A stretch of 64,000 bases of DNA from Octadecabacter dasysiphoniae (GTDB taxonomy: Bacteria > Pseudomonadota > Alphaproteobacteria > Rhodobacterales > Rhodobacteraceae): the NCBI RefSeq assembly GCF_021532615.1, contig NZ_JAKGAQ010000002.1:534501-598500 (forward strand), given 5' to 3'. The notes beneath the pieces are model-generated. The model had not been told where the DNA came from and did no database searches. It saw only the letters and a program-made list of their open reading frames with translations. Positions within the stretch are counted from its first letter, which is position 1. The number at the start of each line of letters is the position of its first letter. Shown here piece by piece: positions 18,334 through 25,941 of this stretch. The translations under genes and the position numbers were made by a program.

Positions 18334-19731
18334 ATGACCAAAGAAGGCCACCACCTCGACCCTACTGACTGGGATGCTTTCGGGCGTGATATGCATGATC
18401 TGCTTGAGACCTGCCTGACCCGTATGAAAGGCGCGCGCGATCTACCGTGGCAGCAAAAACCAACCGAGATGGGCGTTGAACTGGACGGCACCGCGACCCC
18501 CACCGCAGACGTGTTCACCCAGATCACAGACACGGTCATGCCCTACGCCACAGGCAACACGCACCCCGCCTTTTTTGGTTGGGTCCACGGCACAGGCCTG
18601 CCCGTCGGGGTCGGCGCTGAACTGATCGCTGCCACGATGAATTCCAACTGCGGCGGGCGTGACCACGGCGCTGCCGAAGTTGAGCGTGAGGTGATCAACT
18701 GGCTGACCCGCACCGCCGGAATGCCTAACACCGCGTTCGGGATTCTGACGACGGGAACATCACAGGCGACGATCCTTGCCCTTTCCGCCGCCCGCGCCCG
18801 TGCCTTTGGAATGGACGTGCGCAAAAAAGGCATCCGCGCCCTGCCTGAAGTCCGCGTTTACATGGCGAAAGGCGCACATTCCTGCGTTGCCAAAGCGCTG
18901 GAAATCATGGGGCACGGGTCTGATTGTGTGCGCCAAATTCCGGTAAATGACATGTCCCAAATGGATGTGCCCGCCTTGAAGGCCGCGATTGATGAAGACC
19001 GCGCAAATGGCCTTGCTCCGCTGGCGATAATCGGTACGGCCGGGTCTGTTGGTGTTGGTGCCTACGATGATCTGAACGCCATCGCAGACCTCGCCGCACA
19101 AGAAGAAATCTGGATGCACGTCGATGCGGCCTTCGGTTATTGGTCCCGCCTTGCTGATAGCCCTTACCGCGAATTGTCTGACGGGATCGGGCGCGCGGAC
19201 TCCATCGCGCTGGACACACACAAATGGCCCGGCGTGCAATACGATTGCGGTGCCTGCCTGATATCAGACCGCGATCTGCACAGATCCACATTTTCATCCC
19301 GCCCTGCGTACCTCGAATCAGCCAAATCCGGCCTTGCGGGTGGCGATTTATGGTTCTGCGACTACGGAATCGAACTCAGCCGCGGGTTCAAGGCCCTCAA
19401 GGTCTGGACGGCCATCAAAACACTGGGCGCGGACGCCATGGGCCAAGCCATTACAGACAACTGCAAACAGGCCGCATTAATGGCGGACCTTGTGAACGCA
19501 TCACCCCATTTGACCCTGCAACACGACGTCATTTCAAACCTGTGCTGCTTCTCGGTGGCCAAAGGCGATGTCACAAAAATCGCGGCTGACCTACAGAATG
19601 CGGGCAAAGGCGTGTTTTCCACAATCACCGTAAATGGCATTCCCTGCCTGCGCGCCGCCATCGTTGGCCACCGCACGACAAGCAATGACATCCGTGCCGC
19701 AATCACAGCCGTCGAGGCAACCCAAACCTAA
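18334..19731 (+). CDS. Pyridoxal-dependent group II decarboxylase family protein
   Basis: A 465-residue PLP enzyme related to aromatic-L-amino-acid, glutamate and histidine decarboxylases. Features are HPAFFGWVHG near residue 73, TTGTSQATILAL (phosphate site), HVDAAFGYW (ring-stacking Asp) and the Schiff-base lysine in ALDTHKWPGVQYD. ATG 18334 lies seven bases after AAAAGGA; the much longer frame from 17908 is antisense to the neighbouring aminotransferase. The substrate cannot be named. A dispersed repeat starts two bases after the stop. Confidence 0.87.
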   Translation: MTKEGHHLDPTDWDAFGRDMHDLLETCLTRMKGARDLPWQQKPTEMGVELDGTATPTADVFTQITDTVMPYATGNTHPAFFGWVHGTGLPVGVGAELIAATMNSNCGGRDHGAAEVEREVINWLTRTAGMPNTAFGILTTGTSQATILALSAARARAFGMDVRKKGIRALPEVRVYMAKGAHSCVAKALEIMGHGSDCVRQIPVNDMSQMDVPALKAAIDEDRANGLAPLAIIGTAGSVGVGAYDDLNAIADLAAQEEIWMHVDAAFGYWSRLADSPYRELSDGIGRADSIALDTHKWPGVQYDCGACLISDRDLHRSTFSSRPAYLESAKSGLAGGDLWFCDYGIELSRGFKALKVWTAIKTLGADAMGQAITDNCKQAALMADLVNASPHLTLQHDVISNLCCFSVAKGDVTKIAADLQNAGKGVFSTITVNGIPCLRAAIVGHRTTSNDIRAAITAVEATQT

Positions 19732-19733
19732 CC

Positions 19734-19783
19734 CTTCTTTGGTTTATAAATATCTCGGGGGTCTGGGGGCAGCGCCCCCAGCT
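19734..19783 (+). repeat. Dispersed intergenic repeat, copy B
   Basis: The element begins CTTCTTTGGTTTATAAATAT, continues CTCGGGGG and ends in the self-complementary CTGGGGGCAGCGCCCCCAG. It matches copy A (5348-5404, opposite orientation) at 26 of the first 28 bases, while the G/C-rich hairpin part has diverged. It lies directly after the decarboxylase stop and could fold as a transcript-end hairpin. Confidence 0.75.
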
Positions 19784-19809
19784 GATCGGACAGGCTCTGC
19801 CTGTTCGAC

Positions 19810-19840
19810 AAAAAAAGCCCCGACCGAAAATGGCCGGGGC
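19810..19840 (-). terminator. Intrinsic terminator of the CenR-like gene
   Basis: On the minus strand GCCCCGGCC pairs with GGTCGGGGC (one mismatch) and is followed by seven T. A second perfect 8-bp hairpin (TGGTGATG/CATCACCA) lies at about 19856-19879 between this and the stop codon. Confidence 0.85.
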
Positions 19841-19886
19841 AAGTCCAACAGGGAGGTGGTGATGTAACCCCATCACCAAGGGAACT

Positions 19887-20573
19887 TTACGCGACCAAAC
19901 GGTAGCCGCCGCTTTCCGTCACCAACAAACGCGCGTTGGACGGATCAGGTTCAATCTTTTGGCGCAGACGATAAATGTGGGTTTCCAGTGTGTGTGTCGT
20001 AACACCTGCGTTATATCCCCAGACCTCGTGCAGTAGCACATCACGGGCGACAACGCCTTCGGTGGCGCGGTACAGGAATTTCAGGATATTTGTCTCTTTT
20101 TCCGTGAGTCGGATTTTCTTTTCGTCCTCTGTCACCAACATCTTTTGCGCAGGCTGGAACGTATACGGCCCAAGCGTGAATACAGCGTCTTCGGATTGTT
20201 CATGCGTGCGCAACTGGGCACGGATACGGGCCAAAAGGACCGGGAATTTGAACGGTTTGGTGACATAATCGTTCGCACCAGCGTCCAGTCCCAGAATCGT
20301 ATCACTGTCGCCGTCATGGCCTGTCAGCATCACAATCGGGCATTTCACGCCTTGTTTGCGCATCAAACGGCAGAGTTCGCGGCCATCAGTATCGGGCAGG
20401 CCAACGTCCAGTATCACAAGGTCGTACAGACCTTCTTTGGCCTTCGTCATGGCCTCTGCACCATTACCGGCCTCGAAGACGTCGAAATCTTCGGTCATCA
20501 GCAATTGTTCACCCAGCGCCTCGCGCAGGTCCTCATCATCATCGACGAGCAGGATTTTCTTGAGTTGTGCCAT
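19887..20573 (-). CDS. cenR: OmpR-family response regulator, CenR-like
   Basis: A 228-residue two-component regulator. The receiver domain shows KILLVDDDEDLREAL (acidic pocket), VILDVGLPDTDG (phosphoacceptor Asp about residue 55), MLTGHD and TKPFKFPVLLARIRAQLR; the winged-helix output domain ends THTLETHIYRLRQKIEPDP...LLVTESGGYRL. This matches my recollection of CenR, the envelope regulator essential in Caulobacter and Rhodobacter. No kinase gene is adjacent. ATG 20573 follows AAGGAG; extension to 20627 is rejected. Confidence 0.85.
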   Translation of the reverse strand: MAQLKKILLVDDDEDLREALGEQLLMTEDFDVFEAGNGAEAMTKAKEGLYDLVILDVGLPDTDGRELCRLMRKQGVKCPIVMLTGHDGDSDTILGLDAGANDYVTKPFKFPVLLARIRAQLRTHEQSEDAVFTLGPYTFQPAQKMLVTEDEKKIRLTEKETNILKFLYRATEGVVARDVLLHEVWGYNAGVTTHTLETHIYRLRQKIEPDPSNARLLVTESGGYRLVA

Positions 20574-20726
20574 TACTGGTGTCTCCTTGGTTGCATTACA
20601 GATGTGTTGAGATACGAGTTCACACAAGTTTTATGGCATCCGCTCACGCCGTCGTGTCACCAGCAGGGTAAATGTTTCAATTTATCACGGATACAGGTAT
20701 CGGAAGGGGGCAAAGAAAGCCCAATT

Positions 20727-21803
20727 ATGACATTCGCACCCGACCCGACAGAACGTCTTGCCCGCGCCCGCGCAGATTTGCGTATGGGGGTCCCTGTCGT
20801 TTTGGAAGACGGTTTGGTCATTCTGGCCGTCGAAACGCTCACTCCGGGCAGGTTTCAGATGCTGCGCGACATGTCGGAAAACCCGCTTTTGACGATTACA
20901 GGTTGGCGGGCACAGACGCTTAAGGCGCGTGCCTATGATGGTGACGTGGCGCGCATCAACCTTCCGGAATATGCGACAATGACATGGGTGCGTTCAATCG
21001 CGGACCCTGCGGATGATCTGAACCATCCAATGAAGGGTCCGTTGTTTACAGTGCGCGACGGCGCCGCAGGGCCACACCGTGCTGCGATTGCTTTGGTGAA
21101 ATCCGCGCAACTGCTGCCCGCGATCCTGAGTGTTGAGGTCTTTGACCCCGCCACGTTTGCCGCGACCCATGATCTGACACTGGTTTCGCGTTCGGCGGCT
21201 GACCCCGCAGACCAGGGCGCGCTAAACCGTGTCGTTCACGCCCGCCTGCCCATGGATGCGTCAGAGGCGGGGCGTTTGCACATCTTTCGCCCCGATGACG
21301 GAGGCGAGGAGCACTACGCAATTGAGATCGGCCATCCGGACCGCAGCAAACCCGTTCTCACCCGTCTGCATTCAGCGTGTTTTACCGGCGATGTTTTGGG
21401 GTCTCTCAAATGTGATTGCGGCCCACAACTGCGCGGGGCGATGGCGCAGATGGGGGCCGAAGGGGCCGGCGTGCTGCTTTATCTAAACCAAGAAGGGCGC
21501 GGCATCGGGCTGGCCAACAAGATGCGGGCCTATTCGCTTCAGGATCAGGGATTTGACACGGTTGAGGCAAATCACCGCCTTGGCTTTGACGATGATGAAC
21601 GCAATTTCCGCATCGGCGCGGATATTCTGAAGGACATGGGGTTTAGCGCGGTTCGCCTGCTGACCAACAATCCCGCCAAGGTCGATAAACTGACCGATTG
21701 CGGGCTAACGGTAACAGAGCGCGTGCCGCTGAAGGTTGGCGAAAATCGCCACAACACATCCTACCTTGCGACGAAGGCCGCGAAATCGGGCCACATCCTT
21801 TAG
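20727..21803 (+). CDS. ribA: GTP cyclohydrolase II with degenerate RibB-like N-terminal domain
   Basis: A 358-residue protein for the first step of riboflavin synthesis (GTP to diamino-hydroxy-ribosylamino-pyrimidinone phosphate). The C-terminal half is a complete RibA domain: zinc ligands in ACFTGDVLGSLKCDCGPQL, then LNQEGRGIGLANKMRAY, and TNNPAKVDKL. The first 150 residues resemble DHBP synthase (ADLRMGVPVVLEDG...VETLTPGRFQML) but lack the acidic DDEDRENEGD active-site stretch. Thus it is probably a RibBA fusion that kept only the RibA activity. The start choice is uncertain but places the RibB-like part correctly. Confidence 0.9.
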   Translation: MTFAPDPTERLARARADLRMGVPVVLEDGLVILAVETLTPGRFQMLRDMSENPLLTITGWRAQTLKARAYDGDVARINLPEYATMTWVRSIADPADDLNHPMKGPLFTVRDGAAGPHRAAIALVKSAQLLPAILSVEVFDPATFAATHDLTLVSRSAADPADQGALNRVVHARLPMDASEAGRLHIFRPDDGGEEHYAIEIGHPDRSKPVLTRLHSACFTGDVLGSLKCDCGPQLRGAMAQMGAEGAGVLLYLNQEGRGIGLANKMRAYSLQDQGFDTVEANHRLGFDDDERNFRIGADILKDMGFSAVRLLTNNPAKVDKLTDCGLTVTERVPLKVGENRHNTSYLATKAAKSGHIL

Positions 21804-22645
21804 CGTGCGAACCGCAGCAGGACCGCCCCAATGATTGTGGTGAACGTGGCAAAAACTTTCATCAGGTCCAGACGTTCCTTCATAAAGAACACCCCGATGA
21901 ACAGCGCAAAGATGATGGATGATTCCCGCAGTGCCGTCACAAGCGCGATGGGCGCTTGCATGAATCCCCACACGACCAACGCATAGGCGCAATAGGATGC
22001 GCCGCCGCCAACGATGAAAACAAACCGTCCTTCGGTCCGCAATCGCGACAGCAGGCCCGGTTTGGTCGCCCTTAGGAATCCTGCAAAGATCAGGGCGCTG
22101 CCGATGGCCGACCAGCCATAAAACCCGACAGCCGTGCCCGCAACGCGCGCGCCCAAACCATCAACCAGCGAATATCCCGCGATGAAACAACCCGTGATCG
22201 CCGCCAACAATGCGGCCTTCGGGTTGCGCGCCCCGCCGTGGCCGCGCACCAAACCGAGCGACAACAGGCCGGTCCCGATCAGAACAATTGCCATGACTTC
22301 CTGCCAGCCGAGGATCACATTCAGGAATGACACCGACACCATTGCGACAATCAAAGGGGCAATACCCCGCGCAACAGGGTAGACCTGCGTCAGGTCACCG
22401 ATCTTGTAGGAATTGAGAAGGAATATCTGATACCCGAAATGCAAGGCAAGCGAGCCGAGCAGATACGGCCAGCACGCCAAATCAGGCATTGGCACAAACG
22501 CGAGGCCAACAATCGCATAAGGAAGGTGCCCGATTATAACCCCCGCCATACTAAGGTGTTTGTCCGCGGCACCCTTTGCCAAGGCATTCCAGCAGGCGTG
22601 CAGCAACGCCGCCAGCAAAGTCGTCCCGATAACAATCGTCGGCAT
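21800..22645 (-). CDS. EamA/DMT-family transporter
   Basis: A 281-residue membrane protein with ten predicted helices in two EamA repeats, typical of the drug/metabolite transporter superfamily. HACWNALAKGA near the N-terminus and ALVTALRESSIIFALFIGVFFMKERL at the C-terminal repeat match the family. Substrate unknown. ATG 22645 is chosen because GGGGATG lies before it; the seven-codon longer reading lacks support. Its stop overlaps the ribA stop by four bases. Confidence 0.88.
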   Translation of the reverse strand: MPTIVIGTTLLAALLHACWNALAKGAADKHLSMAGVIIGHLPYAIVGLAFVPMPDLACWPYLLGSLALHFGYQIFLLNSYKIGDLTQVYPVARGIAPLIVAMVSVSFLNVILGWQEVMAIVLIGTGLLSLGLVRGHGGARNPKAALLAAITGCFIAGYSLVDGLGARVAGTAVGFYGWSAIGSALIFAGFLRATKPGLLSRLRTEGRFVFIVGGGASYCAYALVVWGFMQAPIALVTALRESSIIFALFIGVFFMKERLDLMKVFATFTTIIGAVLLRFAR

Positions 22646-22722
22646 TCGCATCCCCTTTTGCCGCACATTAGGCGCAGGACGATGGCTTGAACAACCCGTG
22701 CCCTTCTGGTCAGTCTTGGAAC

Positions 22723-23217
22723 ATGAAAGCCACTGATCTTGTCGTTACGCCCACCCATCTGCGGTTCATGGGCCGCAAATTTCCCTGTTCGGTGGGGAAA
22801 GGCGGCATCAGCACCAATAAGAAGGAAGGCGACGGCGCCACACCGCGCGGCACGCATCGTTTGGTGGGGATGCTTTATCGGCCTGACAAGATGGTGCGGC
22901 CAACTGATTGGGCGCTCCCGATCCGGCCCCGCGATCTTTGGTCAGATGATCCAACCCACGAAGACTACAATATGATGGTGCGCGCGCCCTATCCGCACAG
23001 CCACGAAAAACTGCGCCGTGCGGACCGCCTGTATGATCTGGTGATTCTAACCGATTGGAACTGGCCCTACGCCGTCAAAGGACGCGGGTCGGCCATCTTT
23101 ATACATCGCTGGCGCAAACCGGGGCACCCGACCGAAGGCTGTATCGGGCTGCGGCCAGCTGATTTGGCGTGGATCGCGCCCCGCATCCAACATTCGACCC
23201 GTCTTATTGTGCTGTAG
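22723..23217 (+). CDS. L,D-transpeptidase (YkuD) family protein
   Basis: A 164-residue protein. The YkuD signature is present as IHRWRKPGHPTEGCIGL, with the histidine and the nucleophilic cysteine spaced as in the family, though the usual SHGCIR(L/M) is altered to TEGCIGL. The N-terminus MKATDLVVTP has no signal peptide, common for the short subgroup annotated as L,D-transpeptidase catalytic-domain proteins, so periplasmic location is uncertain. The last 14 bases overlap convergent yggS. ATG 22687 is the alternative start. Confidence 0.85.
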   Translation: MKATDLVVTPTHLRFMGRKFPCSVGKGGISTNKKEGDGATPRGTHRLVGMLYRPDKMVRPTDWALPIRPRDLWSDDPTHEDYNMMVRAPYPHSHEKLRRADRLYDLVILTDWNWPYAVKGRGSAIFIHRWRKPGHPTEGCIGLRPADLAWIAPRIQHSTRLIVL

Positions 23218-23863
23218 GTACGCGATCCCCGAAAATGGCTGACCCGACACGAATGTGCGTCGCACCCAAGGGGACCGCGGATTCAAAATCACCCGACATT
23301 CCCATGGACAACCCGTTGAGACCATTGCGCGCGGCGATCTTAGCGAGCAGCGCGAAATGCAGTGACGGTTCTTCTTCTACAGGTGGAATACACATCAACC
23401 CACGCACAGGCAGGTCCAACGCAATGCTTTCAGCGATGAACGCATCGGCCTCTGACGGTAGGATACCGGCCTTTTGCGACTCAGCGCCGGTGTTCACTTG
23501 TATATAGAGGTCAGGACATGCGCCCATTTCTTGCGCCAGACGCGCAATGGTTTTGGCCAGCTTGGGACGATCAAGCGTGTGGATGGCCTGTGACAGTTCC
23601 ATCGCCTGCCGCACCTTGTTGGTTTGCAACGGGCCAATGATGTGCAGTTCGATCCCGTCATAGTGTTCACGAAAATCCGGCCACTTCCCTGCGGCCTCTT
23701 GAACGCGGTTTTCCCCGAAGACTCTGTGGCCCTCCTCAAGAATCGCCTGCACCCTTTCATTCGGCTGCACCTTAGATACCGCAATCAACGTGGTTTCCCC
23801 GACATTGCGACCAGCCTTGGCCTCTGCGGCGTGCAAACGGGCGGTGATTTGCTCTAGGGACAT
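23204..23863 (-). CDS. yggS: YggS/PLPBP pyridoxal-phosphate homeostasis protein
   Basis: A 219-residue single-domain PLP-binding TIM-barrel protein that buffers free PLP and influences amino-acid pools. The PLP lysine is in TLIAVSKVQPNE, followed by FGENRVQEA, HIIGPLQTNKV and GLSMGMSGDFESAV (phosphate site), all typical. Full length. GGAGCTTATC precedes the ATG. Confidence 0.95.
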   Translation of the reverse strand: MSLEQITARLHAAEAKAGRNVGETTLIAVSKVQPNERVQAILEEGHRVFGENRVQEAAGKWPDFREHYDGIELHIIGPLQTNKVRQAMELSQAIHTLDRPKLAKTIARLAQEMGACPDLYIQVNTGAESQKAGILPSEADAFIAESIALDLPVRGLMCIPPVEEEPSLHFALLAKIAARNGLNGLSMGMSGDFESAVPLGATHIRVGSAIFGDRVPTAQ

Positions 23864-24061
23864 GATAAGCTCCTGATGGTATTACGTGTTTTGTGTTGCA
23901 ACCTGACATAGGGCGTTACCATCCCGCTGTCATCTACGCAGGTCCGTTACCTGCGGTGTGGCACGTCTGCATCATTTTTACGGCAGGTCCGGTTTGCACG
24001 GCCAAATTCCTTGAGTGTGCAAGGGTTTGGGCGCAAACAGCCTCCAATGCTAGTTGAACTG

Positions 24062-24078
24062 GCATTCTCGCAGAATGC
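24062..24078 (+). promoter_or_regulatory. 5'-leader hairpin of the porin gene
   Basis: GCATTCT (24062-24068) pairs with AGAATGC (24072-24078) over a CGC triloop, ending five bases before the GAGGAA ribosome site. Further upstream an inverted pair TTGCAC (23994-23999)/GTGCAA (24017-24022) lies in the likely promoter region. A stable 5' hairpin is common in long-lived porin messages; its role here is inference. Confidence 0.4.
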
Positions 24079-24098
24079 AAACACGAGGAATTAACAAC

Positions 24099-25226
24099 AT
24101 GACACGTATCCTACTTGCCTCCACAGCACTCATCGCCCTCGCTGGCGCTGCTGCTGCAGAAGGCCACACAGGCATCTCCTTCACAGGTACTGCTTCTCTC
24201 GGCTTCAACGACGACACAACCGGCAACAACGTTGCTGTTTCTGCCGGCGACAACAACGTTGGCTTCTACTCCGACCTCGACATCGTCGCAGGCTTCGCAG
24301 CTGAGCTCGACAACGGCCTGATGGCTGCTGCGTCCTTGAACCTGGACAACTTGGGCGATGCGTCCACAGACGGCACAGAAGATGGCTTTGACTACACATT
24401 GTCCCTGACATCCGAAACTGCTGGCATGTACTACGGCGACACATCTTTCGCTGCACAGAACGTCTGGGCATCCGCTGGCGACATGGAAGCTGACGGCTTC
24501 TCCGAAGCTGACGGCGAAGTTGTTCTTCGCGGTGAAGCAGCATTCGGTGGCGTTTCCACACAGATCTCTTACGCTTTGGCAGACTCTGCTGACGTAAAGA
24601 ACACTGGTGACCAGCTGGAGCAGCTCTCCATCGGTATGTCCGCTGACTTCGGTGGCGTAAACGTTGTAGCAGCTTACCAGGAAGCCTTCTCTTTGGCTGC
24701 TGACGGTACAGCATACAACACAGCAAACGGCGACATCACTGACGCAGACATCTTCGGTCTGTCCGTTGGCACGTCCTTCGGTGGCGCAGACATCCGTCTC
24801 GCATACGCTGAAAACTCCACTGCTGGTACAGACTCCACAGGTATCAAAGTTGCTTACCCACTGGGTCCAGTAACTGCGACAGCTTACTTCGTTGCTGAAT
24901 CCGCTGGTGGCGACAACTACGGTGTAAACCTGGCCTACGAAAATGGCCCAGTTGCAGTTGCTCTGGACTACCAGGACGACCAAGGCGTAACAAAAATCGG
25001 CCTCGAAGGCTCTTATGACGTCGGCAACGGCATCACAGCCTACGCTGGTTACCTGACACAGGACGCTGCTGAAGATCGTTTCTACGTTGCAGGTTCCTAC
25101 GACCTGGGTTCCGGCGCAGAGCTGCTGATCTCCTATGCTGACGACAGCGACGACATCGACGAAGATGAAATCGGTGCAGGCGACTACCAGCGCGGCACAA
25201 CTGTTGAGGTATCCTTCGACTTCTAA
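24099..25226 (+). CDS. Outer-membrane porin, general trimeric type
   Basis: A 375-residue protein with a signal peptide ending GAAAAEG (cleavage near residue 21) and alternating beta strands such as VVAAYQEAF and VNLAYENGPVAVALDYQDD, ending in VEVSFDF with the terminal phenylalanine needed for BAM-dependent assembly. It is the Rhodobacter-type porin family, diffusing small solutes. Codon use is extreme: Ala is mostly GCT/GCA, Thr mostly ACA, Pro CCA, Ser TCC/TCT, unlike the GCC/GCG and ACC/ACG neighbours, indicating very high expression. GAGGAA lies nine bases before the ATG. Confidence 0.93.
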   Translation: MTRILLASTALIALAGAAAAEGHTGISFTGTASLGFNDDTTGNNVAVSAGDNNVGFYSDLDIVAGFAAELDNGLMAAASLNLDNLGDASTDGTEDGFDYTLSLTSETAGMYYGDTSFAAQNVWASAGDMEADGFSEADGEVVLRGEAAFGGVSTQISYALADSADVKNTGDQLEQLSIGMSADFGGVNVVAAYQEAFSLAADGTAYNTANGDITDADIFGLSVGTSFGGADIRLAYAENSTAGTDSTGIKVAYPLGPVTATAYFVAESAGGDNYGVNLAYENGPVAVALDYQDDQGVTKIGLEGSYDVGNGITAYAGYLTQDAAEDRFYVAGSYDLGSGAELLISYADDSDDIDEDEIGAGDYQRGTTVEVSFDF

Positions 25227-25252
25227 GGAAGCCGAAAGATCCTAAAAGATTT

Positions 25253-25285
25253 GGGCGGCCCTTAACGGGGTCGCCCTTTCTTTTT
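25253..25285 (+). terminator. Intrinsic terminator of the porin gene
   Basis: GGGCGGCCC (25253-25261) pairs with GGGTCGCCC (25268-25276, one G-T wobble) and is followed by TTTCTTTTT. Confidence 0.9.
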
Positions 25286-25389
25286 GGGGCAACAGGATTT
25301 TGGAAACATCCAATGATCCCACAGGCCTTGTGGCATCTGCGCCCCTTCGCTACACATTTCCCCAGACGAAATTCGCAAGGATTGCACCC

Positions 25390-25872
25390 GTGACCGCACC
25401 AAAGACTCTCCGCCGCCTGACGTTTGGACTGGGCTTGATGGCTTCGCTCGCTGCGTGCGGAAGCTCCTCTGGTAGCATCGGCAGCAATCCCCTCGGCTCA
25501 ATCGGCAGCTTGGGCTTTGGTGGGAACAACTCAGAAGGTGCCACGCAACAAGCCACGCGAACCCGCGGTGCTGAAAATGTGGCCGTGAACCGCTATCTTT
25601 GGGCGGCATCCTTGGATGTGCTGAACTTTTTGCCTGTGCAATCTGTCGATCCGTTCACAGGCGTTATCGTCATGGGGTACGGCACTCCCCCCGGTGGCAA
25701 CCGCGCCTACCGTGCCACGATCCAGATTTCTGACCCTGCGCTTGATGCGCGGTCTTTGAACCTCGCTATCCTCACGCGCTCTGGCCCTGCCGCCTCTGAA
25801 ACAACGCGCGCCATCGAAGACGCAATTCTATCGCGCGCACGCCAGTTGCGCATCGCGGACGGTGCGCTGTAA
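25390..25872 (+). CDS. DUF3576 lipoprotein
   Basis: A 160-residue exported protein. The leader ends SLAACGSSS, a lipobox with Cys18 or so as the acylated residue, followed by a Gly/Ser-rich linker and a conserved domain with NRYLWAASLDVLNFLPVQSVDPFTGVIV, the DUF3576 signature. Function unknown; in related genomes it lies just upstream of leuS, as here. GTG 25390 is chosen because AAGGA lies eight bases before it; extension to TTG 25300 would run into the porin terminator. Confidence 0.88.
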   Translation: MTAPKTLRRLTFGLGLMASLAACGSSSGSIGSNPLGSIGSLGFGGNNSEGATQQATRTRGAENVAVNRYLWAASLDVLNFLPVQSVDPFTGVIVMGYGTPPGGNRAYRATIQISDPALDARSLNLAILTRSGPAASETTRAIEDAILSRARQLRIADGAL

Positions 25873-25941
25873 AACAGCCCTAACCTGACCAATTTCAGCG
25901 CCGGGCATCTCGCTCGGCGTTTCTATTTTCAAGGACACGAC

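Noticed and set aside
24111-24983. Long open frame antisense to the porin
   Set aside because: It arises from the porin's codon bias; translation is rich in Cys, Val and Ser and has no ribosome site or recognisable domain.
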